Source: an uncultured Paracoccaceae bacterium (lineage in GTDB: Bacteria > Pseudomonadota > Alphaproteobacteria > Rhodobacterales > Rhodobacteraceae). Taken from it: 64,000 nucleotides of DNA. The position numbers were made by a program, and so were the translations under genes. Positions 31,811 through 41,065 of this stretch are shown piece after piece. The first letter of the stretch is position 1. Each line of letters starts with the position of its first letter. The stretch spans positions 53,643-117,642 of the forward strand of contig CAKZRP010000050.1 in NCBI GenBank assembly GCA_937146765.1, in the 5' to 3' direction. Below the pieces are notes generated by a model that saw only the letters and a list, made by a program, of their open reading frames with translations, was not told the DNA's origin and did no database searches.

Positions 31811-32764
31811 TCAGACCGCGGCTGCGGCCTTCCAGCTGGCATTCTTCGGCGGGCCTGCGCGATGCAGCGCCCCCTGGAATGCGTCCTCGGGCATCGCCTC
31901 CTCCGCGATGGTCCGAACGTCTTTCAGGGCCGCAAGGTCGATGCCGGTGGCAAAGCCCATGGTCTCGGCCAGAAACAGAATATCCTCAAACACCACATTG
32001 CCGGTGGCACCGGGGGCAAAGGGGCAGCCGCCCAGCCCGCCGAGCGAGGCGTCGATGACCCGCGCCCCGGCATCGAGCGCGGCGGCGGCATTGGCGATGC
32101 CCATGCCCCGGGTGTCATGCAGGTGGATGATAAAGGGACGGTTGCCGCAGAGCCGCTCCATCTGGGCACAAAGCGCCCCCACCGCGCGCGGCCCGGCGTA
32201 GCCGACGGTATCGGCAAGGCCGACGATATCGGCCCCGGCCGCGAGACAAGCCTCGGCCAGGCGCAGCACCTCAACAGGGTCCACATCACCGGTGAGCGAG
32301 CAGCCAAAGGCCATGGCGATGCCCGCATTGACCAGTTTGTCCGGCGCGCTGGCATCCCGCTGGGCCACCACCTGCGCCACCAGATCCACCGCCGCCTGCC
32401 GCGAGCGGCGCATATTGGCGGCGCTGTGCTCTTCGGTGGCGGAGACCACGCAGACCATCTCGTCCACGGCGGTCTGCAAGGCTGCCTCGGCCCCGCGTTC
32501 GTTGAGGGTGAGGGCGGCGGAATGCAGTCCCAGCGCGGCGCTGGTCTCGATCAGCTGCGGCAGGTCGGCAAACTGCGGGAAATGCTGCACCGGCAGAAAG
32601 GAGCCGATCTCGAAATGGCGCACCCCGGCGGCGTGCTCGCGCCGGAGCCAGTTCTGTTTCGCCTCGGTCGAGGGAAAGGACTTCGCCAGTTGCAGCCCGT
32701 CGCGCAGGCCGACCTCGCGCAGGGTCACGCGGTCGGTTGGGTAGACTTTGGTCAAGCGGTTCAT
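31811..32764 (-). CDS. Hydroxymethylglutaryl-CoA lyase family enzyme
   Basis: A DRE-TIM metallolyase of 317 residues, the normal length. The substrate/metal motif is VGLRDGLQ, the metal histidines are in IHLHDTRGMG, and the catalytic cysteine lies in the signature DASLGGLGGCPFAPGATGNV. HMG-CoA lyase cleaves 3-hydroxy-3-methylglutaryl-CoA into acetyl-CoA and acetoacetate; relatives act on isohexenyl-glutaryl-CoA or citramalyl-CoA. Its start overlaps the CoA transferase stop (ATGA), so activation and cleavage of one acid are probably coupled. Divergent LysR upstream. Confidence 0.93.
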   Translation of the reverse strand: MNRLTKVYPTDRVTLREVGLRDGLQLAKSFPSTEAKQNWLRREHAAGVRHFEIGSFLPVQHFPQFADLPQLIETSAALGLHSAALTLNERGAEAALQTAVDEMVCVVSATEEHSAANMRRSRQAAVDLVAQVVAQRDASAPDKLVNAGIAMAFGCSLTGDVDPVEVLRLAEACLAAGADIVGLADTVGYAGPRAVGALCAQMERLCGNRPFIIHLHDTRGMGIANAAAALDAGARVIDASLGGLGGCPFAPGATGNVVFEDILFLAETMGFATGIDLAALKDVRTIAEEAMPEDAFQGALHRAGPPKNASWKAAAAV

Positions 32765-33945
32765 GCCACCGCTCCGATGCCGCTGGCGGCGCGGATCTGC
32801 GCCGGATCAAGCCCAAGCGCCGCGAGCACCCCCTCGGTATCCGCACCGATGGCGGCAATGTCGAGACTGCCGCCGGTCAGGGGCGCGCCGTCGAGCTCGA
32901 AGGGCATCACCGGGGCACGGTAGCTGCCGCCCTCGGGCAATTGCGAGGTGAACAGCCCGCCGGGGCGGTTCACATGGGGATCCTGATACATTTCCGCCGG
33001 GCGATGGATCGGGGCGAAAGGGATGCCGGCGGGCTCAAAGGCCGCGATCAGGGCGGCAAAGCTGTGTTGTTTCACCGCCTCGGCCACGATGGGAAGGGTC
33101 CAGTCGCGGGCATTGATCTGATCCATCCGGCTCTGCAACCTTGGATCGGCCTGCAGGGCGCCCAGATCGAGGATCTGGCAGAGCGTTGCCCATTGCCCCT
33201 CGGTCACCGCGCCAATGAAGATCTGACGGCCATCCGCGCTCTCGAAAATGTCGTAGACCGGCCAGGAAAACTCCCGCTCCGGCATTGGCGGGGCCTCGCG
33301 GCCCTCAATGTCGAATTGCACCATATGCTGCGCGACAAGGAAGAGGCAGTTCTCGAACAACCCGGTGCGCAGTACATGGCCGCTGCCGTCGCGATCGCGT
33401 TGCAGCAGGGCGGCCAGGACGCCAAAGGCACCAAAGAGCCCGCCCATGATGTCATTGGCCGAAGAGCCGATGCGCAGCGGCCGCCCGGTGGGGCCGGTCA
33501 TATGGGCCATGCCGGTCATCATCTGCACCACCTCATCCATCGCGGTGCGGTTCTCGTAGGGGCCCTTGAGAAACCCCTTGAGCGAGGAGACGATGAGGCG
33601 CGGGTAGCGGGCGCGCAGCTCCTCAGGCGCCAAGCCCATCCGGGCGAGGCTCTGGTCGCGGAAATTCTCCACAAAGACATCGGCCCCGGCCAAGAGCTGG
33701 TGCAGGGCGGCCTGTCCGGCCTCGGATTTGAGGTCGAGGGTGATGCTCTTCTTGCCGCGATTGAAGGTCGGATAAAAGCCGCGCCCCATGCCGGTCAGCG
33801 CCCGGGTCTTGTCACCCTCGGGCGGTTCGACCTTGATCACCTCGGCCCCGAGCAGCGACAGGAACATCCCGCAGGACGGCCCCATGATCATATGGGTCAT
33901 CTCGACGACGCGCAGCCCGGCCAGCGGTTGCAGTTCTGTGGTCAT
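32761..33945 (-). CDS. CaiB/BaiF-type CoA transferase (family III)
   Basis: A CoA transferase of 394 residues. It starts LAGLRVVEMTHMIMGPSCGMFLSLLGAEVIKVEPP in the family pattern, with the catalytic Asp137 in NRTAMDEVVQMMTG. The ATG at 33945 follows GGGAGGAG; the extra upstream frame overlaps the promoter. It is the first gene of the operon and would attach CoA to the acid brought in by the TRAP system before the lyase acts. The CoA donor (for example succinyl-CoA or acetyl-CoA) cannot be told. Confidence 0.92.
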   Translation of the reverse strand: MTTELQPLAGLRVVEMTHMIMGPSCGMFLSLLGAEVIKVEPPEGDKTRALTGMGRGFYPTFNRGKKSITLDLKSEAGQAALHQLLAGADVFVENFRDQSLARMGLAPEELRARYPRLIVSSLKGFLKGPYENRTAMDEVVQMMTGMAHMTGPTGRPLRIGSSANDIMGGLFGAFGVLAALLQRDRDGSGHVLRTGLFENCLFLVAQHMVQFDIEGREAPPMPEREFSWPVYDIFESADGRQIFIGAVTEGQWATLCQILDLGALQADPRLQSRMDQINARDWTLPIVAEAVKQHSFAALIAAFEPAGIPFAPIHRPAEMYQDPHVNRPGGLFTSQLPEGGSYRAPVMPFELDGAPLTGGSLDIAAIGADTEGVLAALGLDPAQIRAASGIGAVA

Positions 33946-34033
33946 GGCAATCTCCTCCCGTGAGATCGACCATAGCCAAGGCAATGACTGCTGAATATTA
34001 TAGTGTTTCGATCAATCCCTTCTGGAAATCAGA

Positions 34034-34966
34034 ATGCTAGACAGCCGACAGTTGCAGTATTTCAAAGCGATTTATGAACATGGCTCGCTGGCGCAGGCCT
34101 CGGCGCAGCTGCGGGTGGCGGCTTCGGCGCTCAGCCATCACCTCGGCCAGATGGAGGCGCGATTCGGCACCGCGCTGTTCCAGCGCAAGCCGCGCGGCAT
34201 GGTGCCGACGGCGGCGGGGCACCGGCTGTATGACCATGCGCGCTCGATCCTGCGGGCGATGGAGATTGCCGAGACCGACCTTACCGACCGGGAGGGCAAG
34301 ATTTCCGGGCCGGTCTCGGTGGGCATGGCGCATTCGGCGGTGAAGGCGATCGGGGTGCCCTTCGTGGCGCAGGTGGTGCGCGACTATCCGGCGGTGCAGC
34401 TGGCGCTGACCGAGAGCCTGTCGGGGATGGCGCTGCCGCATCTTCTGGCCTCCGAGGTGGATCTGGCGCTGGTCTACAACCCGCCGAGCGATCTGGCCTT
34501 TCAGTCCGAGCCAGTGCTGGAAGAGCGCATGGTCTGCGTCGGCGCGCCTGAGATCATCGGCGACAGCGAGGCGCCGATCACCTTTGCCGAACTGCTGGAG
34601 CTGCCGATCATCCTGTTGCGGCAAGGCGTGTCGGCGCGGGCGATCATGGATGACATCACCCTGTTGAAGAAGATCGAGGCGCGGGCGATCCTGCAGATGA
34701 ACTCGGTGCAGGCCATCGCTGGCTCGATCGAGGCGGGTCTCGGCTGCGTCATCGGCACCCGGCTGTTCATGCAGGAGCAGCTGGAGCGCGGCACGGTGCG
34801 GGCGCGCCCCATTGTCAGCCCGGTGCTGTCGCGCACCCTGCACCTGTGCCATCTGGCGGCGCGGCCGCCGACCTTTGCCACCGAGGCGATCCGCGAGATG
34901 CTGTTGCAGCATGTGCGCCGGGCGGTGTCCTCGGGCGAGTGGGACGCGCAGCTGGTGGCGAAATAG
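34034..34966 (+). CDS. LysR-family regulator of the CoA transferase/lyase/TRAP operon
   Basis: A LysR regulator of 310 residues: MLDSRQLQYFKAIYEHGSLAQASAQLRVAASALSHHLGQ is the winged helix, and ISGPVSVGMAHSAVKAIGVPFVAQV starts the effector domain. It is of the NAC/Cbl-like group by its start (LDSRQLQYF). It is divergent from the operon with an 88-bp gap, so the gap must hold both promoters. It ends two bases before the convergent adenylation-fusion gene. Confidence 0.92.
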   Translation: MLDSRQLQYFKAIYEHGSLAQASAQLRVAASALSHHLGQMEARFGTALFQRKPRGMVPTAAGHRLYDHARSILRAMEIAETDLTDREGKISGPVSVGMAHSAVKAIGVPFVAQVVRDYPAVQLALTESLSGMALPHLLASEVDLALVYNPPSDLAFQSEPVLEERMVCVGAPEIIGDSEAPITFAELLELPIILLRQGVSARAIMDDITLLKKIEARAILQMNSVQAIAGSIEAGLGCVIGTRLFMQEQLERGTVRARPIVSPVLSRTLHLCHLAARPPTFATEAIREMLLQHVRRAVSSGEWDAQLVAK

Positions 34967-34968
34967 GG

Positions 34969-37533
34969 TCAGCCCCAGCGCGGCTTCAGGCGGCGGAGCG
35001 GCCAGAGATCGACCGGTCGCTGGCGCAGGGCGCGGCCCCCGGCCGTGAGCACCACCCCGGCCGCCGCCCCAAGGGCAATGCCGCCGACAATGGCGATCAG
35101 ATCAAGAAGCGCCGGGGTGAGGAAGGCGGTCAGATGCGGAGGCAGCGCCGGCAGCAGCACCTCCGGCACCAGCCGGTGCAGGAGGTAGATCGGGAAGGCC
35201 GCCTGGGCGAGGTGGATGCAGGCGCGCATCGGCACCCGTGGCATCCGCACCGCGGGCAGGTAGAGCAGCAGCCCGGTCAGGGCCAGCAGGCTGAGGTATT
35301 TCGACCAGGAGCCATACCAGTTGCCGCCGAGCCAGGCCATCAAGGGCAGGATCACCGCCGCGCTCACCAGCACAAGGGCGCGCTGGCGGGGGTCTTGGGC
35401 GGCGGCGATGCACCAGCCGAGGGCAAAGAGGTAGAAGACCCAAGGCAGCGAGAACTGCGAGCGCCCGGCGGGCAGGGGCCAGACCTCGGGCAGGGTCAGT
35501 CGCAGCACCATCGCCAGCGCCAGCAGGCAGAGCCCGCTGGCAAAGAGCGAGCGCGCCATCAGCCGCCGCAGGCCGAAGGGGCCGCAGAGCAGCACCAGCA
35601 GCAGGCAGATCTGCACATAGGCTTCGACGAACCAGTAGAGATAGGGCAGCATCAGATGGGTTTCGGGGCTGGTAAAGGCGAGGTTGCCGACCAGCGCCAC
35701 CGAGGCCCAGGGCACCTGCTGCCAGACCAGCGCATAGCCGGCCAGAACCAGCCCATAGGGCAGCAGGATCCGGGTCAGCGGCGACAGGAACCCGGCGATA
35801 TCGCCCTCGATCAGCGGCCGGGCGCGATGCTCGGCCACGCTCATGCCGAGCAGGATCATCATGGCCGCAGCGCCGCCATAGACCGGCCAATGGGTCTGAT
35901 GGGCCACCACCACCGCAAGGATGGCGAGGGCACGGGCCAGCAGCGGCATCGGCAGCCGTGGCGTGGCGGGGGCGGCGCTGGCCGCCAGATCGGCGATGCT
36001 GCGGGCTTCCCAATTCTCCGGCAGGCCGCCAAAATGGCGGTCCAAGGCCAGTGACAGCTCCACATGTTGCAGGGAATCGCCGCCCAGATCGCGGAAACAG
36101 TCGCCGGGGCGCACCGGATCGGGCGCAAAGGTGCGGGCAAAGAGCGACAGCAGATCGTCGGCTCCGGCCGCCGCGACCGGGCGAGCGCAAAGGGCGCGCA
36201 GGGCAGGGTAGTCGATCTTGCCATTGGGGTGACGCGGCAGCTGCGCACAGTCGTGCAGGACGATGCTCTGGGCGCGCAGCCCGGCGAGGCGGGCCACCTG
36301 CGCCTGCAGGCCGGGCACCGGAGCGGCGACCGCCACATGGATGGCGCTGTCATCGCCCCAGACCGCAGCCTCGGTTCCGGCTTCGGCAAGCGCGCGTTCC
36401 ATCGCGTCGTGGCCCACCCTAAGGCCCGCGATCTTGGAGATACGCGCCCGGCGCCCGGTGATCCGGTAGAGGCCGTCGGCCCCGCGCATGGCCAGATCGC
36501 CGGTGGCCAGGGCCTCGGTCTCCTGACCCCGGATCAGGTCCGCGGCCCCTTCGGCATAGCCCATCATCACATTGGCGCCGTGATAGACCAGCTCGCCCTC
36601 CTGCTCCGGCGTCTCGATCACTGCGCCGGTCTCGTCGCGCAGCGACAGGCATCCGCCGGGGATCGCCAAGCCGATGGCATCGGGCGCGGTTGCGGCCCGG
36701 TCGGCGGGCAGGTAGGCGATCCGGGCGGTGGCCTCGGTCTGGCCATACATCACCACAAACTCCCCCCGCCGGTCGGCCATGCGCGCGGCCCAGAGCTGCA
36801 CCTCGGGCGCGGGCATGGCGCCGCCGGCCACCGTCAGGCAGCGCAGGTCGGCGGGCAGGTCGGCGCCACCGAGGGCGGTCTCCAGCAGGCGGAAGTGATG
36901 CGGCACCCCGGCAAGGCTGGTGCAGCGGGCGGCGGCGAGGCGGTCCCGGAACCCCTCTGCGAGGATCTTGCCATCGCTGAGCCAGAGGCTGGCGCCGACC
37001 GCGAGATGGGAATGCAGCACCGAGAGCCCGTAGGAGTAGTGCAGCGGCAGCACCAGCGCGGCGCGCGCGGCGGCATCGAGGGCGAGATAGCTGCAGATCG
37101 AGGCGGCATTGGCGGCAACCGCCCGCTGCGACAGGCGCACGCCGCGACCCTGGCCGGTGCTGCCGGAGGTCATCAGCAGGAGCGCCAGATCCGGGTGCAC
37201 CGGCGCCGGCGCGGGGCAGGGGAGGGTCAGCTGGTCCGTCTCCGCCTGCCAGAGCGCGGCGGGGCGGAACCGCTGCACCAGAGCCTCGGCCTGTTCGGGG
37301 GCGCCGGTGGGCAGGGGCAGAACCGCATGGCCGGCCTGCCAGGCCCCGAGATAGGCGGCAATCGCCGCCGGGGTGGGGGCCATCTCCACCGCGATCAGGC
37401 CGCGCGCCTGCGGCAGGCGCTGCGCAAACCGGCGGGCGCGGCCGGCCAGCTCGGCGTAGCTGGTGCTGCCCTCTTCGGAGATCAGGGCGATCCGGTCGCC
37501 AAAGGCCTGCAGGGCGTCGTGGGAAAAGAACAT
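34969..37533 (-). CDS. Adenylation-carrier-acyltransferase fusion membrane protein
   Basis: A single protein of 854 residues with three parts. The ANL adenylation domain (1-450) has TSGSTG at 122-127, YGQTEA at 263-268, TGDL at 344-347 and the catalytic lysine in PNGK (K439). A peptidyl/acyl carrier domain (461-525) has LGGDSLQHVEL with the phosphopantetheine serine S487. The remainder (530-840) is a roughly 10-helix acyltransferase-3-like domain with the early histidine H545 (VVVAHQ). This suggests activation of a carboxylic or amino acid, loading on the carrier, and transfer across or onto the envelope. The start MFFSHDALQ is chosen at the domain edge. The substrate is unknown. Confidence 0.85.
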   Translation of the reverse strand: MFFSHDALQAFGDRIALISEEGSTSYAELAGRARRFAQRLPQARGLIAVEMAPTPAAIAAYLGAWQAGHAVLPLPTGAPEQAEALVQRFRPAALWQAETDQLTLPCPAPAPVHPDLALLLMTSGSTGQGRGVRLSQRAVAANAASICSYLALDAAARAALVLPLHYSYGLSVLHSHLAVGASLWLSDGKILAEGFRDRLAAARCTSLAGVPHHFRLLETALGGADLPADLRCLTVAGGAMPAPEVQLWAARMADRRGEFVVMYGQTEATARIAYLPADRAATAPDAIGLAIPGGCLSLRDETGAVIETPEQEGELVYHGANVMMGYAEGAADLIRGQETEALATGDLAMRGADGLYRITGRRARISKIAGLRVGHDAMERALAEAGTEAAVWGDDSAIHVAVAAPVPGLQAQVARLAGLRAQSIVLHDCAQLPRHPNGKIDYPALRALCARPVAAAGADDLLSLFARTFAPDPVRPGDCFRDLGGDSLQHVELSLALDRHFGGLPENWEARSIADLAASAAPATPRLPMPLLARALAILAVVVAHQTHWPVYGGAAAMMILLGMSVAEHRARPLIEGDIAGFLSPLTRILLPYGLVLAGYALVWQQVPWASVALVGNLAFTSPETHLMLPYLYWFVEAYVQICLLLVLLCGPFGLRRLMARSLFASGLCLLALAMVLRLTLPEVWPLPAGRSQFSLPWVFYLFALGWCIAAAQDPRQRALVLVSAAVILPLMAWLGGNWYGSWSKYLSLLALTGLLLYLPAVRMPRVPMRACIHLAQAAFPIYLLHRLVPEVLLPALPPHLTAFLTPALLDLIAIVGGIALGAAAGVVLTAGGRALRQRPVDLWPLRRLKPRWG

Positions 37534-37934
37534 GGCTGTGCGGGCGGTCCTGTTGCAATGGAGGCGGTCGCTATGCCAGTAGAGTGTTTTTGTCAACAAT
37601 GGGGGGGCCGCGAGGGAGGCAGGGCGCGTGCCGCCGGGTCAGGGGCGTATCAGGGGCCGCCCGCTGCTGAACCGAGAGGCGGAGGGGGCCTGTTTGGCGG
37701 CGGTGAGGCGCACTCTCCCATAACGTGTGGCTTTGGGATGTCTAGCGCCGCGGATGTGGGGTTTCCCTGCAAGGTCCTGGATTCGCGGGATTTATCAGGC
37801 TTCAGAGGGCGCATCTGCCAGCAGGATCCGGCGACCCTATTTGCGGATGTTTTGACAAGTATAGCCCTGCGCTATTTGCCAGACTCCGCGGCTTCGGTCT
37901 TTGGTTTGGAAAACCTTCCAACAGGAGACCGCAG
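37534..37934. other. Gene-free interval with the second TRAP operon promoter
   Basis: No convincing gene is seen. The left part would hold the promoter of the fusion gene. The right part has TTGACA (37852-37857) and a LysR-type box (37861-37875) ahead of dctP. Base composition is less GC-rich toward the right end. Confidence 0.6.
37861..37875. promoter_or_regulatory. LysR-type box upstream of the second dctP
   Basis: ATAGC-CCTGC-GCTAT is a perfect palindrome with T-N11-A spacing, 59 bp before the dctP ATG. Its reverse complement matches the box at 44242-44256 in 14 of 15 positions. Confidence 0.6.
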
Positions 37935-38924
37935 ATGACACCCGCAAGTTCCCCCCTGAAATCCGCCGTGCTGGCAGCGGTTCTGGCCGCGACCTCGCCG
38001 CTGGCGGCGCTGGCCGCCGATGTGACCATCCGTCTGGGCCATGTGCTGCCGGAAGGCCATAGCTGGCACATTGCCGCCAGCGGCTTTGCCCAGGAGGTTG
38101 CCGACCGCACCGAAGGGCGCATCGATATCGAGGTCTTCCCCTCCGGCCAGCTCGGCAGCGAGAAGGAGGTCATCGAGGGCCTGCAGTTCGGGTCGGTCCA
38201 GGCGGGTCTGATCGGCTCCGGGTCCTTCCAGGGGATCGAACCGCGCCTGGGGATCATCGAGATGCCCTATGCCTGGTCCTCGCGCGAGCAGGCCTTTGCG
38301 GCGCTGGATGGCGCATTGGGCAGCGAGCTGGCCGGTCTTCTGGAGGACAAGGGCATCCATGTGCTGGGCTGGTGGGAAAACGGCTTTCGCAACATCACCA
38401 ACAACGTGCGCCCGATCGTCGTGCCTGCGGACCTGAGCGGCCTGAAGATCCGCGTCACCCCGGACAAGGTGCGTCTGGCCACCTTTGAGGGGCTGGGGGC
38501 GGAGCCGGCGCCGCTGTCCTTTGGCGAGCTCTATTCCGCCCTGCAGCAAGGGGTCTTTGACGCGCAGGAAAACCCGCTGGCGATCATCTATTCCTCCTCC
38601 TTCTTCGAGGTGCAGAAATACGTCTCGCTCTCCGAACATATCTGGGGTGCGGCGACCCTGACCGTCTCGACCGCGGTCTGGGACAAGCTGAGCCCGGAAG
38701 ATCAGGCAATCCTGACCGAGGCCGCGACCACCTGGGGCGTGAAGCAGCGCGAGATGGTGGCCGAGGCCAATGCCGAGCTTGTGGCCCAGCTGGAAGCCAA
38801 GGGCATGCAGTTCAACGAGGTCGACAAGGCGGCCTTTGTCGAGGCGGTGGCGCCGATCTGGGAGAGCCAGAAGGACGTCTATGGCGCTGACCTGCTGGCG
38901 ACGCTGGACAAGTACCGCAAATGA
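37935..38924 (+). CDS. dctP: TRAP transporter solute-binding protein DctP
   Basis: A periplasmic receptor of 329 residues. The signal peptide (SAVLAAVLAATSPLAALA) is followed by ADVTIRLGHVLPEGHSWHIAA, the DctP entry strand, and LSGLKIRVTPDKV with the ligand arginine. The ATG is preceded by CAGGAGACC. Its stop overlaps the cupin gene (ATGA), the first of a chain of overlapping genes (cupin, DctQ, DctM). Ligand unknown; the downstream carbamoylase and cyclodeaminase homologues suggest an N-containing acid. Confidence 0.94.
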   Translation: MTPASSPLKSAVLAAVLAATSPLAALAADVTIRLGHVLPEGHSWHIAASGFAQEVADRTEGRIDIEVFPSGQLGSEKEVIEGLQFGSVQAGLIGSGSFQGIEPRLGIIEMPYAWSSREQAFAALDGALGSELAGLLEDKGIHVLGWWENGFRNITNNVRPIVVPADLSGLKIRVTPDKVRLATFEGLGAEPAPLSFGELYSALQQGVFDAQENPLAIIYSSSFFEVQKYVSLSEHIWGAATLTVSTAVWDKLSPEDQAILTEAATTWGVKQREMVAEANAELVAQLEAKGMQFNEVDKAAFVEAVAPIWESQKDVYGADLLATLDKYRK

Positions 38925-39295
38925 GCCTCAAGCCCGAGATCATGGAAGTTGCATCGGTGGAGCCGGTGCAACTTTACGACTTTTCCCAGAAGGTGCTGTT
39001 CTCGCCGGCGGCGCGTGGTGAGGGCTTTATCAAGCTCACGGTCACCACCGGCAGGAAGGGCGCGAAGTCCAGGGCCCATAGCCATCCCCGCGACGAGGTC
39101 ACGCTGACGCTGAAGGGCGAGGCGGTGCTGCGGGCCGGGGGCGAGGAGTATCACATGACGGAAGGCACCGCGGTGCGCCTGCCGCCGGGGCTGGACCACA
39201 CGGTGGAGGTGCTCTCCGACGAATGGGTGGTGGTTGCCGCCTATTGCGACGAATGCAGCCTCTGCCGCGGACCGGAAGGATTGCTGACACCATGA
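38921..39295 (+). CDS. Small cupin-domain protein
   Basis: A cupin of 124 residues. The first motif is RAHSHPRDEVTLTLKGEAVL (with H-x-H and E) and the second is RLPPGLDHTVEVLSDEWV with the third histidine, so the metal site looks complete. The tail has CDECSLC, four residues apart cysteines that might bind another metal. It sits between dctP and dctQ with four-base overlaps on both sides, an unusual place that implies a role tied to the transported compound. Enzyme or ligand sensor cannot be decided. Confidence 0.85.
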   Translation: MSLKPEIMEVASVEPVQLYDFSQKVLFSPAARGEGFIKLTVTTGRKGAKSRAHSHPRDEVTLTLKGEAVLRAGGEEYHMTEGTAVRLPPGLDHTVEVLSDEWVVVAAYCDECSLCRGPEGLLTP

Positions 39296-39753
39296 GACCC
39301 GAGACCCTGGCCCTGGCCCTTGATCGCGCGGCCCGCTGGACCGGCGCGGCGCTGGTGGCGGCCTTTGCCATCATGGTCGTCTATGTGGTGGCCTCGCGCT
39401 ATCTGTTTTCGACCACGCCCCGCTGGGCCGAGGAACTGCCACGGCTGGCGCTGGTCTGGCTGACCTTTGTCGGCAGCATCTCCGGCTTTGTCCGCGCCAG
39501 CCATTTCCGCGCCGGGCTGCTGGATCTGATCGCCCTGCCCGCTGGGCTGCGCCGCGCCTTTTCCGCGCTGGCCTTTGCCGCCTGCGCGGTCTTCCTGGGG
39601 GTGCTCGCCTGGACCGGCTGGCAGCTCACCACCCTCACCTGGTCACACCAGACCACGGCGCTGTCGCTGCCGCAGGGCCTGTTCTACCTGCCCTTGCCGG
39701 TCTGCGGCGCGCTGGCCCTCCTGGGCCTTGTTCTGAAAGGGGGCCGCGCATGA
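39292..39753 (+). CDS. dctQ: TRAP transporter small permease DctQ
   Basis: A membrane protein of 153 residues with four helices and the DctQ core FSTTPRWAEELPRLALVW followed by GFVRASHFR. The ATG at 39292 overlaps the cupin stop. It partners the following DctM, with which it also overlaps by four bases. Confidence 0.92.
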   Translation: MRPETLALALDRAARWTGAALVAAFAIMVVYVVASRYLFSTTPRWAEELPRLALVWLTFVGSISGFVRASHFRAGLLDLIALPAGLRRAFSALAFAACAVFLGVLAWTGWQLTTLTWSHQTTALSLPQGLFYLPLPVCGALALLGLVLKGGRA

Positions 39754-41033
39754 GCCTCGCGCTTATCCTGCTGCTGGTCGCTTTCATCGCGCTGGTACTG
39801 ATCGACGCGCCGATTGCGGTGGCGCTTGGCCTGTCGTCGATGCTCTACCTTGCGATCGCGGATGTCTCGCCGATGATCGTGGTGGCGCAGCGCGCGGTGG
39901 CGGGGATCAACAGTTTCACCCTGCTGGCAATCCCGCTGTTCCTGCTGGCGGGGCTTTTGATGGTGCATGGCGGCCTGGCGCCGCGGATCATTGCCCTGTG
40001 CTCGGCGCTGATCGGACGGCGCACCGGCGGTCTTGCCATCGTGATGATCATCGCCTGCATGATGTTCGGTTCGCTCTCCGGCTCCGGGGTGGCGGATGTG
40101 GTTGCCATCGGCACCATGATGCTGCCGGCCATGCGGGCGCAGGGCTATCATCCGGGTTTCAGCGCCTCGGCCCTGGGCTGCGCCGGCTCGCTCGGCACCG
40201 TGATCCCGCCCTCGATCGTGCTCATCGTCTATGGCACCGCCACCAACAGTTCGATCGGGCAGCTGTTCGTCGCCGCGATCATTCCCGGCATTCTCCTCGG
40301 GCTCGGGCTGATCCTGGTGGCCTGGTGGATCTCGCGCAGGCACGGCTGGCAGGGCGGTGCGCCGTTTTCCTGGGCCGAACTGGGCCGCGCCGCCAAAGGG
40401 TCGATCCTGGCGATGCTGGCGCCGATCATCATCGTCGGCGGCATCCGCCTGGGCATCTTCACCCCGACCGAGGCGGCGGGGATCGGCGTGGCCTATGCGC
40501 TGTTCATCGGCATCTTCGTCTATCGCGCACTGTCCCTTCGCAGCCTGCTGCCGCTCCTGCGGGAAACCACGGAGATGACCGGTGTGATCCTGCTGGTGAT
40601 CGCCTCGGCTTCGGTCTTTGGCTGGATCCTCGCTGCCGAGCAGGTGCCGCAGATGGCGGTGGCCGGTATCACCCAGGCTACGGACAGCGCGACCATGGCG
40701 CTCCTGATGATGATGGCGGTCCTGCTGATACTCGGCACCTTCATGGAAAGCATCGCAATCATCCTGATCCTGGCGCCGGTCTTCCTGCCGATCCTGTCCC
40801 ACTACGGCATCGATCCGGTCTATTTCGGCATCCTGTTGACGATCAACCTCGCGATTGGCGCCAATACGCCGCCGCTCGGCATCGACCTGATGGCGGCCTG
40901 CCGGGTCGGTGAGATCCCGCTCAGCGCCTCGTTCCGTTTCTTGATGCCCTTCCTTGGCGTGATGGCGGCGGTGCTGCTGCTGCTGGTTCTGGTGCCCGGC
41001 GTGATCACCGACCTGCCTGCGCTTCTGTTCTGA
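39750..41033 (+). CDS. dctM: TRAP transporter large permease DctM
   Basis: A membrane subunit of 427 residues with the blocks FGSLSGSGVADVVAIGTMMLPAM, GSLGTVIPPSIVLIVYG and NLAIGANTPPLGIDLMAACRV of DctM. About 12 helices. It completes the second TRAP system. The next gene, a carbamoylase-like hydrolase, starts 33 bp later on the same strand with its own AAAGAGAAAG, so transport and degradation are probably co-transcribed. Confidence 0.94.
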   Translation: MSLALILLLVAFIALVLIDAPIAVALGLSSMLYLAIADVSPMIVVAQRAVAGINSFTLLAIPLFLLAGLLMVHGGLAPRIIALCSALIGRRTGGLAIVMIIACMMFGSLSGSGVADVVAIGTMMLPAMRAQGYHPGFSASALGCAGSLGTVIPPSIVLIVYGTATNSSIGQLFVAAIIPGILLGLGLILVAWWISRRHGWQGGAPFSWAELGRAAKGSILAMLAPIIIVGGIRLGIFTPTEAAGIGVAYALFIGIFVYRALSLRSLLPLLRETTEMTGVILLVIASASVFGWILAAEQVPQMAVAGITQATDSATMALLMMMAVLLILGTFMESIAIILILAPVFLPILSHYGIDPVYFGILLTINLAIGANTPPLGIDLMAACRVGEIPLSASFRFLMPFLGVMAAVLLLLVLVPGVITDLPALLF

Positions 41034-41065
41034 TACCTGCTCCCTCGAAAGAGAAAGACATTCCC

